Source: CAYOHG01 sp964465125 (GTDB lineage: Bacteria; Planctomycetota; Phycisphaerae; UBA1845; Fen-1342). Taken from it: a stretch of DNA of 64,000 nucleotides. Where the stretch lies: positions 1 to 64,000 of the forward strand of contig CAYXIO010000013.1 of NCBI GenBank assembly GCA_964465125.1, given 5' to 3'. Each line of letters begins with the position of its first letter. Position 1 is the first letter of the stretch. The notes under the pieces were generated by a model that searched no databases, was not told where the DNA came from, and worked only from the letters and a program-made list of their open reading frames with translations. This document shows, one piece after another, positions 1 to 7,800 of this stretch. A program made the position numbers and the translations under genes.

Positions 1-1688
1 ATCGCGCCCTTCAGCAGCTCGCCCCAGACCGGCGGCGCGTCCGCCGCGAGCGCCGGCATCCACGCTGACCGCGGACCGGACTGCAACACGGACGTCACTT
101 CCGGCGGCAGGCATTCGTCGGCGTCGATTCGATCGAGCGGAGCCGAAAGCCGCGCAATTCGTCCACCCAGCAGGCGCACCGACGCCAGCGGTTCGCCTGC
201 CAGCCACCGCAAAGAGACGAAGCGCGCCTGCGGCGGCGGGTCAACTCCCTCCATCCGAATCACCAGCGGCCTTCGGATTGGGCGCGAAAGCGGCCAGAGC
301 GCGGCCACCAGGTCGTCGCCCACGGTCGCGATCCGCAGCACGTATTCGACGCCGGGCAGGGGCTGCAGCCGCACAAGATCGCAGGCGTTCTGGGCGAAGC
401 CGTCCGGGTCGACCTGCGCGAACCTGCTGTAGATGCCCAGCCCGGTGGGTTGCTGGCGCAAGGCCAGCTCGACGGCGTCATTGGCGTCATCCCGCGCGCC
501 CACGCGGACGAGCAGGTCTCCGTGCGGCCGGAGCGCGACGACGTGCAGATCGAGCGCAAAGTGTTCCCAGCCGCCGCCGGCGTTCGGAATCGCGAACGTG
601 TGCCAGCATTCCGGCCCCAGGCCGCCGTCGCTCAGTGCCACGCACGATTGCGGGTACCGCAGCGGTTCGCACGTGGGTCCGGGTTGCCAACCCTCGACGG
701 TCAGCGGAACCTCGACCTGCTCGGTCGCCCGCGCGGCCGCCGCCGGCCGCATCGGCTGATCCTCCACAGGTCGCTGCGTCCACGCGCCCAGCGCCCACGC
801 GGTCGCAAGCACCAGCAGCACGCCGACGACGGCACCGCCCCCGGCCAGAGGCCGCCAGCCGCGGCGCTGGCCCAGCGCGCGGCTGATGGCTTCGCTCAGA
901 TCGGCAACCGAGCGAGCCCGCTGTGCGGCCTCCGGGTGCGCTGCGCGATCGGCGATTTCGATCGCCGCCGTCAACTCGCGCGACGGATGCTCCGCCAGCG
1001 CCGCCGGAAGTCGCGGGAAGCTGCGCGGGTCTTCGCCGGTAATCAGCTCATAGAGCATGATGCCCAGCGCGTAGCAGTCGTTGGCGGCACCCTCCGGAGT
1101 GAGATAGCCGGCCGTGCCGCCGGAGTCGCATTGCTGATGGCTCACGAGTCCGACGTCGAAGATGCGCGGCTCGCCGTCGACGAACAGGACGTTTTCGGGT
1201 TTCAAGTCGTGGTGTGCCAGCCCCTCGCGATGTAGGCGGGCGACGCCGCGGGCGAGTTTCGCGACCAACTCCAGCGCGTCGCGCGCCGCGAACCGTCCAG
1301 AGTGCGCGAGAAGCGAGCGCAGGGTCAGCGGCTCGTACGAATCGGCGGCATGCGACGAATCCGCGTCCGCCAGCTCCATGACATAATAGAACCCGTCATC
1401 CAGCTCGCCGACGGTATGGATCGAGAGCAGGTTCGGGTGGTTGTGGGCACAGCGCTGATAACGGCGGACACCGTCGAGCTCAATCCGGGCGCGCGATCTC
1501 CCGTCGCCGCGCACAATCTTGATGGCCCGCCGCACACCGGTCAGCAGCTCGGTCGCCAGCCAGACCTCTCCGAACCCGCCGGCGGCGATGAACTGCGTAA
1601 GGACATAGTTGGGAATGCCCGCCGGTGCTTCCGCACAAGAGACAGCCGTCGCGCGCCGGCCGGCACTCTGAGTCGGCATCGAGTCCAT
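1..1688 (-). CDS. Transmembrane Ser/Thr protein kinase, C-terminus cut by window edge
   Basis: Reading stays open from about 1688 to the window start, so the C-terminus is missing. Numbering from the ATG at 1679, the kinase domain fills residues 25-265: a glycine-rich loop (GGFGEV), the invariant Lys54 (AIKIV), the catalytic loop HHDLKPEN (Asp158) and a P-loop-to-APE-like segment ending GYLTPEG. The metal-binding motif reads DVG (Asp175) instead of DFG. One membrane segment follows near residues 280-298, then an external domain of at least 240 residues that I do not recognise. It is the last gene of a sigma/zf-HC2/kinase operon, so it probably senses an envelope or external signal and acts on the sigma switch (inference). 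The start may be 1688 or 1679; neither has a clear ribosome binding site. Confidence 0.88.
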   Translation of the reverse strand, partial: MDSMPTQSAGRRATAVSCAEAPAGIPNYVLTQFIAAGGFGEVWLATELLTGVRRAIKIVRGDGRSRARIELDGVRRYQRCAHNHPNLLSIHTVGELDDGFYYVMELADADSSHAADSYEPLTLRSLLAHSGRFAARDALELVAKLARGVARLHREGLAHHDLKPENVLFVDGEPRIFDVGLVSHQQCDSGGTAGYLTPEGAANDCYALGIMLYELITGEDPRSFPRLPAALAEHPSRELTAAIEIADRAAHPEAAQRARSVADLSEAISRALGQRRGWRPLAGGGAVVGVLLVLATAWALGAWTQRPVEDQPMRPAAAARATEQVEVPLTVEGWQPGPTCEPLRYPQSCVALSDGGLGPECWHTFAIPNAGGGWEHFALDLHVVALRPHGDLLVRVGARDDANDAVELALRQQPTGLGIYSRFAQVDPDGFAQNACDLVRLQPLPGVEYVLRIATVGDDLVAALWPLSRPIRRPLVIRMEGVDPPPQARFVSLRWLAGEPLASVRLLGGRIARLSAPLDRIDADECLPPEVTSVLQSGPRSAWMPALAADAPPVWGELLKGA

Positions 1689-1745
1689 GCACTCGCTCGT
1701 GACTGATGGAGAACGGGCTCATCGTAGCCGGCAGCTCAGGTCGGT

Positions 1746-2024
1746 TCAATCTTTGTTTTGCGGAGGGGCCGAGCTCCCCCGCGATGATTCATGCAGCGAG
1801 GTCGCGCTGTCCGTGACGCGCCGCACGACGTCGGCGTCACGCGCCGCAGCCTCATCCAGCAGCCGAACGTCGCGCACCAGCGGCTCCCACCCGGGCAGTT
1901 GCGCCAGTCGCTGCGCGCAGCGCCGGCAAGTCGTCAAATGCTGCTCCAATTCGCGCCCCTGCGCGGACGGCAGGCTGTCCCGCTGATACGCCGTCAGCAC
2001 CGCGTCGGCCGGACACGCGCTCAT
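1746..2024 (-). CDS. Soluble zf-HC2 putative anti-sigma factor
   Basis: A 92-residue protein with the zinc-binding signature of anti-sigma factors: Cys4 near the N-terminus and His29-x3-Cys33-x2-Cys36. It has no membrane segment, unlike the many anti-sigma factors that carry sensor and zinc domain on one chain. Its ATG overlaps the stop of the sigma gene as ATGA, which indicates translational coupling and fixes the start; longer in-frame starts upstream lie inside the sigma gene. The kinase gene starts about 60 bases downstream. The likely role is to bind the ECF sigma factor encoded just upstream and release it on a signal from the kinase. The pairing is inferred from gene order; the zinc motif is seen directly. 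Confidence 0.8.
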   Translation of the reverse strand: MSACPADAVLTAYQRDSLPSAQGRELEQHLTTCRRCAQRLAQLPGWEPLVRDVRLLDEAAARDADVVRRVTDSATSLHESSRGSSAPPQNKD

Positions 2025-2626
2025 GGTTCGCCCTCCGCGCGCTCGATCGCCGCGACCAGCTCCACCAGTCGCATCAAGCCGCGAGATTTCGCCAGGTACA
2101 CGGCCTCGACTCGAACACCCAGCAGCCGCGCGACCCGCTCGGCGGGTTGCTTCTGAAACGCGTACAGATCGAGCGCCTGATAGGTCTTGGGCGCAAGCTG
2201 GCGGGCCAGCTCCGCCCGCGCGAGGCGCAGCACGTGTTGGCGCCACTCCCCTTCAATGAGCTGCTCGACCGCGCTCTCGTCGTTCGCCCGGGTCGCGTCG
2301 ACCGCATCCCCGTCGAGCGTCGCTATCCCCCTGCGCTCCGCACGCAGCCGGTCGAGGATCTTGTGGCGAATCACGCCGTGCAACCAGCCGCGAAAGCTGC
2401 CCTTTTCCCGGCTGAATGGGCCGTCCAGGCTCGAGAAGTGCCTGAAGACCGCGCACCAGGTTTCCTGCGCGACCTCTTCGATCTGCCCCTCGCGCAGCCG
2501 AGCGCCGCGCGCGACACCGACGACGAACGGCGTGTAGCGGCGGACGAACTCGGTCCAGGCCGGTCCGTCGGCGGGGTCGCGAATCCGCTCGAGAAGCGAA
2601 ACTCGTGTCGGAATGGTCGAGTACAT
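2021..2626 (-). CDS. ECF-type RNA polymerase sigma factor
   Basis: A 201-residue sigma-70-family protein with only regions 2 and 4. Region 2 (residues about 20-95) has the core-binding helix EEVAQETWCAVF and an aromatic-basic stretch ending GWLHGVIRHKILDRLR. Region 4 (about 125-190) holds the helix-turn-helix, QPAERVARLLGVRVEAVYLAKSR. It belongs to the ECF type that planctomycetes place next to Ser/Thr kinases. It heads a three-gene operon with a zf-HC2 protein and a transmembrane kinase, so it should direct transcription in response to whatever that kinase senses. The start ATG at 2626 has no strong ribosome binding site. Confidence 0.88.
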   Translation of the reverse strand: MYSTIPTRVSLLERIRDPADGPAWTEFVRRYTPFVVGVARGARLREGQIEEVAQETWCAVFRHFSSLDGPFSREKGSFRGWLHGVIRHKILDRLRAERRGIATLDGDAVDATRANDESAVEQLIEGEWRQHVLRLARAELARQLAPKTYQALDLYAFQKQPAERVARLLGVRVEAVYLAKSRGLMRLVELVAAIERAEGEP

Positions 2627-2882
2627 GCCAGTGTCCGTGTACCGGGTTCGCCGCCGACTCTCAATGGCGGTCTATGAAGAATCTCGCGACGAGTGTAGCC
2701 GGTCTTGCAGGCCCACCGCGTGTTGGAGTCACCCTTCTCCCTCGCCCCAGAGTGCTCCGCGAAATCGCGCCCCGCGCGCAAGAACGCCGCTAACCCGCCC
2801 GAGAGGAACATAGCAAGCAGCTCGTGCGCTGTTCGCTCAAGACAGGCAAGCTGCTTCCGAAACCCTCGCAACGGAGATCGCC

Positions 2883-4073
2883 ATGCACTCGTCGCACCTG
2901 CTTCACTGGAACTACCGTTACGCGATTCGTGCTCCCTTGGCCGCGGCTCTGGCGTTGCTGGTCGTCGGCACGCCCGCGACGGCGACGGACGTCAGTTGGA
3001 CCTGGGACGGTTCCTACGATCCGGGTTTCAGCTCGACCCATTCGGGCGGCGACGCGGCGTGTTACTACGACGCTGTCAACCAGCGCCTCGTCGTCGGGTA
3101 CGGTACGCGCAGCGGCATCAGCGCCTACGAGAGCTACTTTCGGCCACTGCCCTACGCGTTTCAGGACTTCCAGTGCACCGTCGAGTACACGGTCGACATC
3201 GCGGGGTATTGGATCGACCCGGCACTCTCCGACAGCCCCGTGCCGCACGATGCGGGCTGCGCGGACGCGAATGTTCGCGCTAACGTGTACAACGGCCCCG
3301 CTGGCCATCTCACGTACCTCCAGGCGTTCGACTATTCATGCACCGGCCTGCTCGTCGATCAGTTCCTCTCGACCGCCGACCCGCAGGCCGGGGCGCGCTA
3401 CCGCCTCAAGCTACAGCGCACCGGCACGGACGTTTCCGGCAACCTCGAAAAGCTCGTGGGCGGCAACTGGTCGCAGGTCGGCGCCAAGGGGCCGTACTCC
3501 CTCCCCACGCTGGATGAGCCGCTGAGCTATCTGCACTTCGCGCAGGCCTACATCGGGACGTTCGGCCGAATCTACGTTCACAGCATCAATGTCGTAGGCA
3601 CGACGAATGACCCCGTCTGCGACCTCTGCAACGCCGCTAACGGCTGCTCCTATACCTGTCTCAACGTCGACGGCTACAGCCAGTCGCAGAACCCCGTCAC
3701 CCCCGGCAAGACCGTCGACGTCAGCTTCAACTACGACCTGACCGGAACCGACGGGCACATCATCTACATGGGCCTGATCGTCGGCGACCTGTGCCTGCCT
3801 TTTTACAACGGTACGCCCGGACAGGCGGGAGCCAGCGGCACCGCGAACCTGTCCTTCCCCGCGCCCGAAGTCGGCCAGTACGACGTCCAGGTGGCCGTCG
3901 CGCACGTCTACACCGCCGAGGAGTTCTGCCAGGCCGTCGCCAACGGACAGGCGGATGTGCTCACGCTCGGCAACCTGAGCGTCGTGCCCTGTGCCGATCT
4001 GGATGGCGACGGGCACGTGACGCTGAACGACCTCAGCATTCTACTGATCTCGTTCGGCTTGCAGTGCAACTAG
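2883..4073 (+). CDS. Secreted protein with C-terminal dockerin-like module
   Basis: A 396-residue exported protein. A signal peptide (APLAAALALLVVGTPATA) occupies about residues 17-35. The body has no family I recognise; a beta-rich N-terminal half resembling a lectin or concanavalin-type fold is possible but not shown. A Cys-rich stretch (CDLCNAANGCSYTC, near residue 245) marks the border to a second beta-rich region with a GKTVDVSFNYD stretch. The last 25 residues are one dockerin/EF-hand-like calcium loop, DLDGDGHVTLNDLSILLISFG. The same terminal motif occurs in three other secreted proteins of this window. GGAG 8 bases before ATG 2883 supports the start. Monocistronic. Confidence 0.75.
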   Translation: MHSSHLLHWNYRYAIRAPLAAALALLVVGTPATATDVSWTWDGSYDPGFSSTHSGGDAACYYDAVNQRLVVGYGTRSGISAYESYFRPLPYAFQDFQCTVEYTVDIAGYWIDPALSDSPVPHDAGCADANVRANVYNGPAGHLTYLQAFDYSCTGLLVDQFLSTADPQAGARYRLKLQRTGTDVSGNLEKLVGGNWSQVGAKGPYSLPTLDEPLSYLHFAQAYIGTFGRIYVHSINVVGTTNDPVCDLCNAANGCSYTCLNVDGYSQSQNPVTPGKTVDVSFNYDLTGTDGHIIYMGLIVGDLCLPFYNGTPGQAGASGTANLSFPAPEVGQYDVQVAVAHVYTAEEFCQAVANGQADVLTLGNLSVVPCADLDGDGHVTLNDLSILLISFGLQCN

Positions 4074-4142
4074 CACCGACCCCTGCCTGGCGCGCCGGCC
4101 GGCACGAGGTATCGACTGCACGGAGCGCGAAGACCGCGGAGT

Positions 4143-4241
4143 GAAGGCTGAAGGTCGAAGTCGAAGGTGGAAGGTGGCCGAGGAGCCGCCTTCCACCTTC
4201 GGCTTTCCGCTCTTGGCCTTCGGCCCTCGCCTTCAGCCTTC
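4143..4241. repeat. Nested inverted repeat made of degenerate heptamers
   Basis: Two perfect stems are nested. The outer is 12 bp (4143-4154 with 4230-4241, GAAGGCTGAAGG); the inner is 13 bp (4162-4174 with 4189-4201, CGAAGGTGGAAGG) and extends by a G-T wobble and three more pairs. Both arms are built from the same seven-base unit, GAAGGYN on the left and its complement on the right. The element sits between the dockerin-like gene and the convergent PEP-CTERM gene. It has no T-tract, so it is not a typical terminator. Function unknown. Confidence 0.7.
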
Positions 4242-4301
4242 GACCGGCAACCGCCGGCCTGTGTTCGTCGACCGTCGGCGGTTCGATCGCGGTCGCACGC
4301 G

Positions 4302-4338
4302 GGGGAAAAAAGAACCCGGACGGCTTTGCCGTCCGGGT
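4302..4338 (-). terminator. Intrinsic terminator of the PEP-CTERM gene
   Basis: An 11-bp perfect stem (4314-4324 with 4328-4338, loop of 3) is followed on the minus strand by TCTTTTTTCCCC. It lies 36 bases after the stop codon of the PEP-CTERM gene. Confidence 0.88.
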
Positions 4339-4373
4339 CGTACTTCAGTGCTAAGCTGACTCGCTTCCGCTAA

Positions 4374-5036
4374 TTAGCGGCGGCGGATCAGGCCAGCCAG
4401 ACCGCCGAGGGCCAGCAGCGCGAGGGTGCTGGGCTCCGGAGCCTGGTACAGCGGGATGTTGTACTGGTGCTCGGTGACGGTGCCGCTGACGTTGTAGGTG
4501 AAGCGGCCGAAGATCGAGCCGATCTGCGGGCCGGTCAGCGGGTCGGTCGTGACGGCGCCGTTCGCACCGTTCGACAGGACCAGACGCAGAGCGGTGTGGC
4601 TGCCAGCGCCGAGGACGGCGGTGTCAAACCACGTCAGCGGGCCAGAGGTCGAGCCGATGTGGGTCGACGTGGCGATCATGTTCGCCAGCGGGGTGGCCAG
4701 GCTGACCGGGTTGAACCAATCCGGGGCGAAGCCAGGGCCGTTGATGAACGTGTCGATTTCGGTCGCGACCGGCGCCGCATCGCTGCGGAAGGTCACGGGG
4801 GCGCTCAGCGAGCCGGCCGGGCCGGAGCCGCTGGCGTTGACGATCGTCGCCGTCCCGCTGGACAGGTCGACGGTCATGTCCGTGCCCAGCCAGTCAGCCG
4901 GGTACGCCAGATCGACGTTGAACGACGACTGGCCAGCGTTCGTGCCGGCAGCCCAGCTCGTAGCAGTGGCCGACTGGGCGAACGCGACTGTCGCGGCCGA
5001 CATAACAACCGCAGTAGCAAGGAACTTCTTCAGCAT
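4374..5036 (-). CDS. PEP-CTERM sorting-domain protein
   Basis: A 220-residue exported protein. Residues 1-21 are a signal peptide (MLKKFLATAVVMSAATVAFAQ). The C-terminus is a textbook PEP-CTERM tail: the PEP motif in APEPST, a hydrophobic helix LALLALGGLAGL, then the basic end IRRR. In known systems exosortase cuts and sorts such proteins to the cell surface; no exosortase gene is in this window. The middle is Ser/Thr/Gly-rich, of unknown function. A strong Shine-Dalgarno (AGAGGAGAGGAAG before ATG 5036), a candidate promoter and a strong terminator make it a compact single-gene unit, suggesting high expression. Confidence 0.9.
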   Translation of the reverse strand: MLKKFLATAVVMSAATVAFAQSATATSWAAGTNAGQSSFNVDLAYPADWLGTDMTVDLSSGTATIVNASGSGPAGSLSAPVTFRSDAAPVATEIDTFINGPGFAPDWFNPVSLATPLANMIATSTHIGSTSGPLTWFDTAVLGAGSHTALRLVLSNGANGAVTTDPLTGPQIGSIFGRFTYNVSGTVTEHQYNIPLYQAPEPSTLALLALGGLAGLIRRR

Positions 5037-5123
5037 CTTCCTCTCCTCTGGAGAAAAAGCCCGAGAGATGGGTGACCGGCCCGTCCGATCACAACTATCC
5101 CCTTCTCAGAGTGTGCTCATCGC

Positions 5124-5152
5124 ACTCTAGCCCACCCTGTTGAAGTTTTCAA
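5124..5152 (-). promoter_or_regulatory. Candidate sigma-70-like promoter of the PEP-CTERM gene
   Basis: On the minus strand TTGAAA (5152-5147), a 17-base spacer and TAGAGT (5129-5124). This predicts a leader of about 80 bases before ATG 5036. Confidence 0.45.
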
Positions 5153-5579
5153 GAGCACTTTTGACCCACGAATCCAGAAATCGATCAGGCGTTCGCCGGG
5201 AAGCGCTGCTTTCGCCACTTCGATGCGAGCTTCTTTCCCGATTCCTCAGCCGGTTCGCCTCACGGAAGAAGCAACCCGCTCCGGCAGACCGCCGGTCCTG
5301 ACCTTACGCGACTCATCCTAGCCCGGAGAATTTGAAAAGGCAAGACAAGTCTACGCGGCGTCGCGCGAAAGTCGCGTGTCGTCGAGCGTCGTGATAACCC
5401 CGCACGCTGGAGCGCTCCGCCCCGAAACGTCCCATAATGCACAACCGCCCCGGCACCGCCTCCCCGAGCCCGTTCAATCCCCTCGGCGCTTGCCCTAAAC
5501 TGCTCCGCCGCCGGGGAGACGCGTTCGTCCCCGCTCCCTACCGACCCGCTTCGGGACCCACGCGCCGCCCCGCCTCGCG
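5153..5579. other. Intergenic region with no recognised gene
   Basis: This divergent region lies between the PEP-CTERM gene and murJ. I see no supported coding frame, RNA gene or clear promoter for murJ in it. It contains the upstream side of the PEP-CTERM promoter only. Confidence 0.5.
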
Positions 5580-7250
5580 ATGCGACAAAGCCCATCCATC
5601 CTGAACGCCGCCGGCCTGATCGGCTTCTACACCCTGCTGTCTCGTGTTACCGGCCTCGCGCGCGACATGCTCCTCTTCCACGCCTTCGGCGCGAAGTGGG
5701 TCAACGACGCCTTCATCCTCGCCTTCCAGATTCCGAATCTTTTCCGCCGCCTCTTCGGCGAAGGAGCGCTCTCGGCTGCGTTCGTCCCGATCTTCGCACA
5801 GACACTCGAACGCGATGGCCGGTCCGCCGCCTGGCAGTTGCTGTCTCGGACATTGACGCTGCTGCTGTGCGTGCTGCTGGCGCTGCTCCTGCTGCTCGAG
5901 CTGGGCATCCTCGGGCTGCATCTCGTCGCGCCCGCAAACGACGTCAACGCGGCGGCACGATCGCTTCAGCTCGGCCTCGCGGCGCTGATGCTGCCGTTCA
6001 TGGTCTCGATCTGCGTCGTGGCGCTGTTGTCGGGCATGCTGAACTGCGTCGGGAGCTTCGGCATCCCGGCCCTGACGCCGATCGTGCTGAACGTGCTGAT
6101 GATCCTCGCGGTGGTCTGGGCCGGGCCGCTGCTGGCCGGCCCGCGCCCGCAAGCGCAGATCTACGTGGTGGCGTGGAGCGTGCTCGCGGCCGGAGCCGTC
6201 CAGATCGTTCTGATGGTTCCGGCGATGCGAAAGCACCAGATTCGGATTTGCTGGCGGTTCGAGCCGCGCGACCCGCTCGTGCGGTCCTTGCTGATCCGCA
6301 TGGGACCGGTCGTGCTGGGCCAGGGCGTGCTGCTGTTCGGCGTGTACCTGGACGCGCAGATCTGTAACCTGCTGGCACGGATCGACGACGGGCCTGAGCA
6401 GGGCAGCTTCCTCGGGCTGGCGTTCACCTACCCGCTGCGCGAGGGCGCGCTCGCGAGCATCACCGTCGCCCAGCGGCTTTACCAGTTCCCGCTGGGCGTG
6501 CTCGCGATCTCGCTGGCCACCGCGGCGCTGCCGGCCTTCAGCCGCGCCGCCGGCCGCGGCGACTGGCGCGAGTGGACGAAGCAGGTTCAGGGAACGTTGC
6601 GGCTGGCCGCGTTTGAAGGGCTGCTGACGGGCGCGATGATGATCGTGCTGGCCGCGCCGATCGTCCGGTTCCTCTTCGAGTACGGGCGCTTCGGATCGGC
6701 GGACACGCAGCGCGCCGCGAGCGTGCTCGCCTGGTACGGCGCCGCGATCTGGGCCTTCTGCGTCCAGCACATCGTCCTTCGCGGCTTCTACAGCATGGGC
6801 GACGTTCGCACGCCGGTGCGGCTGAGCTGCGTGCTGCTGCCGCTGAACGTCGTGATCAGCCTGGCGCTGGTGTGGGTTCCGTCGATCCGGGAATCCGCAT
6901 TCGCGATCAGCAGCCTGGCCACTTCGACGCTAAACGTCTTCTGGGGGCTGCGAATTCTCCATCGGCGCACTCAGACGCCGCTTCTATCCGCCGAGCTCCT
7001 CGGCGCACTGGTCCGGATGTTGCTCGCGGGGGTGGCCAGCGCCGCGCTGGTCGCGCTCGCGCACCGCCAGTGGCAGGTATGGATCGGGCCGGCTGGCGAC
7101 AATGTCATCGCCCGCGGCACTGAGACGCTCGGCGGACTGGCGCTGGGCGCGCTGCTGTATCTGGTTGCCGCTCACCTGTTGGGACTCTCGGAGCCCGCGG
7201 CGCTGCTGCGAAAGGTCCTTCGACGGCGCGACCGGCGCGCTGACGCATAG
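5580..7250 (+). CDS. murJ: Lipid II flippase MurJ (MviN family)
   Basis: A 556-residue polytopic membrane protein of the MurJ/MviN family, which flips the peptidoglycan precursor lipid II across the inner membrane. Family marks include the N-terminal GFYTLLSRVTGLARDM followed by NDAFILAFQIPNLFRRLFGEGALSAAFVPIF, where the conserved basic residues face the substrate cavity. About 13-14 hydrophobic segments are spread over the length, which matches the usual 500-550 residues. The start at 5580 is the first ATG and leads straight into the conserved N-terminus; the ribosome binding site is weak. Monocistronic on this strand; the next gene is convergent. Confidence 0.95.
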   Translation: MRQSPSILNAAGLIGFYTLLSRVTGLARDMLLFHAFGAKWVNDAFILAFQIPNLFRRLFGEGALSAAFVPIFAQTLERDGRSAAWQLLSRTLTLLLCVLLALLLLLELGILGLHLVAPANDVNAAARSLQLGLAALMLPFMVSICVVALLSGMLNCVGSFGIPALTPIVLNVLMILAVVWAGPLLAGPRPQAQIYVVAWSVLAAGAVQIVLMVPAMRKHQIRICWRFEPRDPLVRSLLIRMGPVVLGQGVLLFGVYLDAQICNLLARIDDGPEQGSFLGLAFTYPLREGALASITVAQRLYQFPLGVLAISLATAALPAFSRAAGRGDWREWTKQVQGTLRLAAFEGLLTGAMMIVLAAPIVRFLFEYGRFGSADTQRAASVLAWYGAAIWAFCVQHIVLRGFYSMGDVRTPVRLSCVLLPLNVVISLALVWVPSIRESAFAISSLATSTLNVFWGLRILHRRTQTPLLSAELLGALVRMLLAGVASAALVALAHRQWQVWIGPAGDNVIARGTETLGGLALGALLYLVAAHLLGLSEPAALLRKVLRRRDRRADA

Positions 7251-7280
7251 TGCCCTCGCCGACGAATACTTGAGGAACGA

Positions 7281-7706
7281 CTACTTGCCGGCAATCGACG
7301 CGACGCGGTCGGCGGCGCTGACGACGCTGGTCACCCGCAAGCCGAAGTGTTCGCCGACGCACACCGCGACGCCGGCGCCCACCGGGTGGCTCCGCACCAG
7401 TATCTCGAGGGGGTCGTCCGCGTTCTTCTCGAAGTCGAGAATCGCCCCGAGCGAGAGGTTTCGAATCAGCGCGACGGGCAGCGACCGACGCGCCAACTGG
7501 ACGATCACCGGCACGCGGATGCGCAGAATCCGCGCGACGTTGGGGGAAGCCGGCCGACTCGCGCCCGGCCCGGCGCCCATCGGCTTGGACGCCGCGCCGG
7601 ACACGCGCGCGACCGGGCGTGCCGGCTCAGGCGCCGTTGCGACGTCGCCGGACTCCGCGCCGGCCTGCTCCAGCAAACGGTTGATCTCTTCCTGATCGAT
7701 GATCAT
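7281..7706 (-). CDS. FliN-like flagellar motor switch protein (SpoA domain)
   Basis: A 141-residue protein. Residues about 70-135 form a SpoA/FliN surface-presentation domain: LRIRVPVIVQLARRSLPVAL, then LSLGAILDFEK and the usual hydrophobic strands. The N-terminus MIIDQEEINRLLEQAG resembles the short CheY-binding segment of FliM/FliN-type proteins, and a Pro/Ala linker joins the two parts. I chose the ATG at 7706 because it gives this recognisable N-terminus; a longer frame reaches 7838. FliN normally sits in the flagellar C-ring, but no other flagellar gene is nearby, so a role in another secretion or switch complex is also possible. Confidence 0.75.
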   Translation of the reverse strand: MIIDQEEINRLLEQAGAESGDVATAPEPARPVARVSGAASKPMGAGPGASRPASPNVARILRIRVPVIVQLARRSLPVALIRNLSLGAILDFEKNADDPLEILVRSHPVGAGVAVCVGEHFGLRVTSVVSAADRVASIAGK

Positions 7707-7800
7707 GCCCGACCCGCGGATTGGTTCAGCCGGGCACGCGCCCGCGCAAGCTGCCCTGTATTCATCGGACCGGATTGCGCGTTGGATGAAGCCCGGGACG

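Noticed and set aside
4143..4241. Possible terminator for the gene at 2883
   Set aside because: The hairpin is large but has no T-tract, and the real minus-strand terminator is at 4302-4338.
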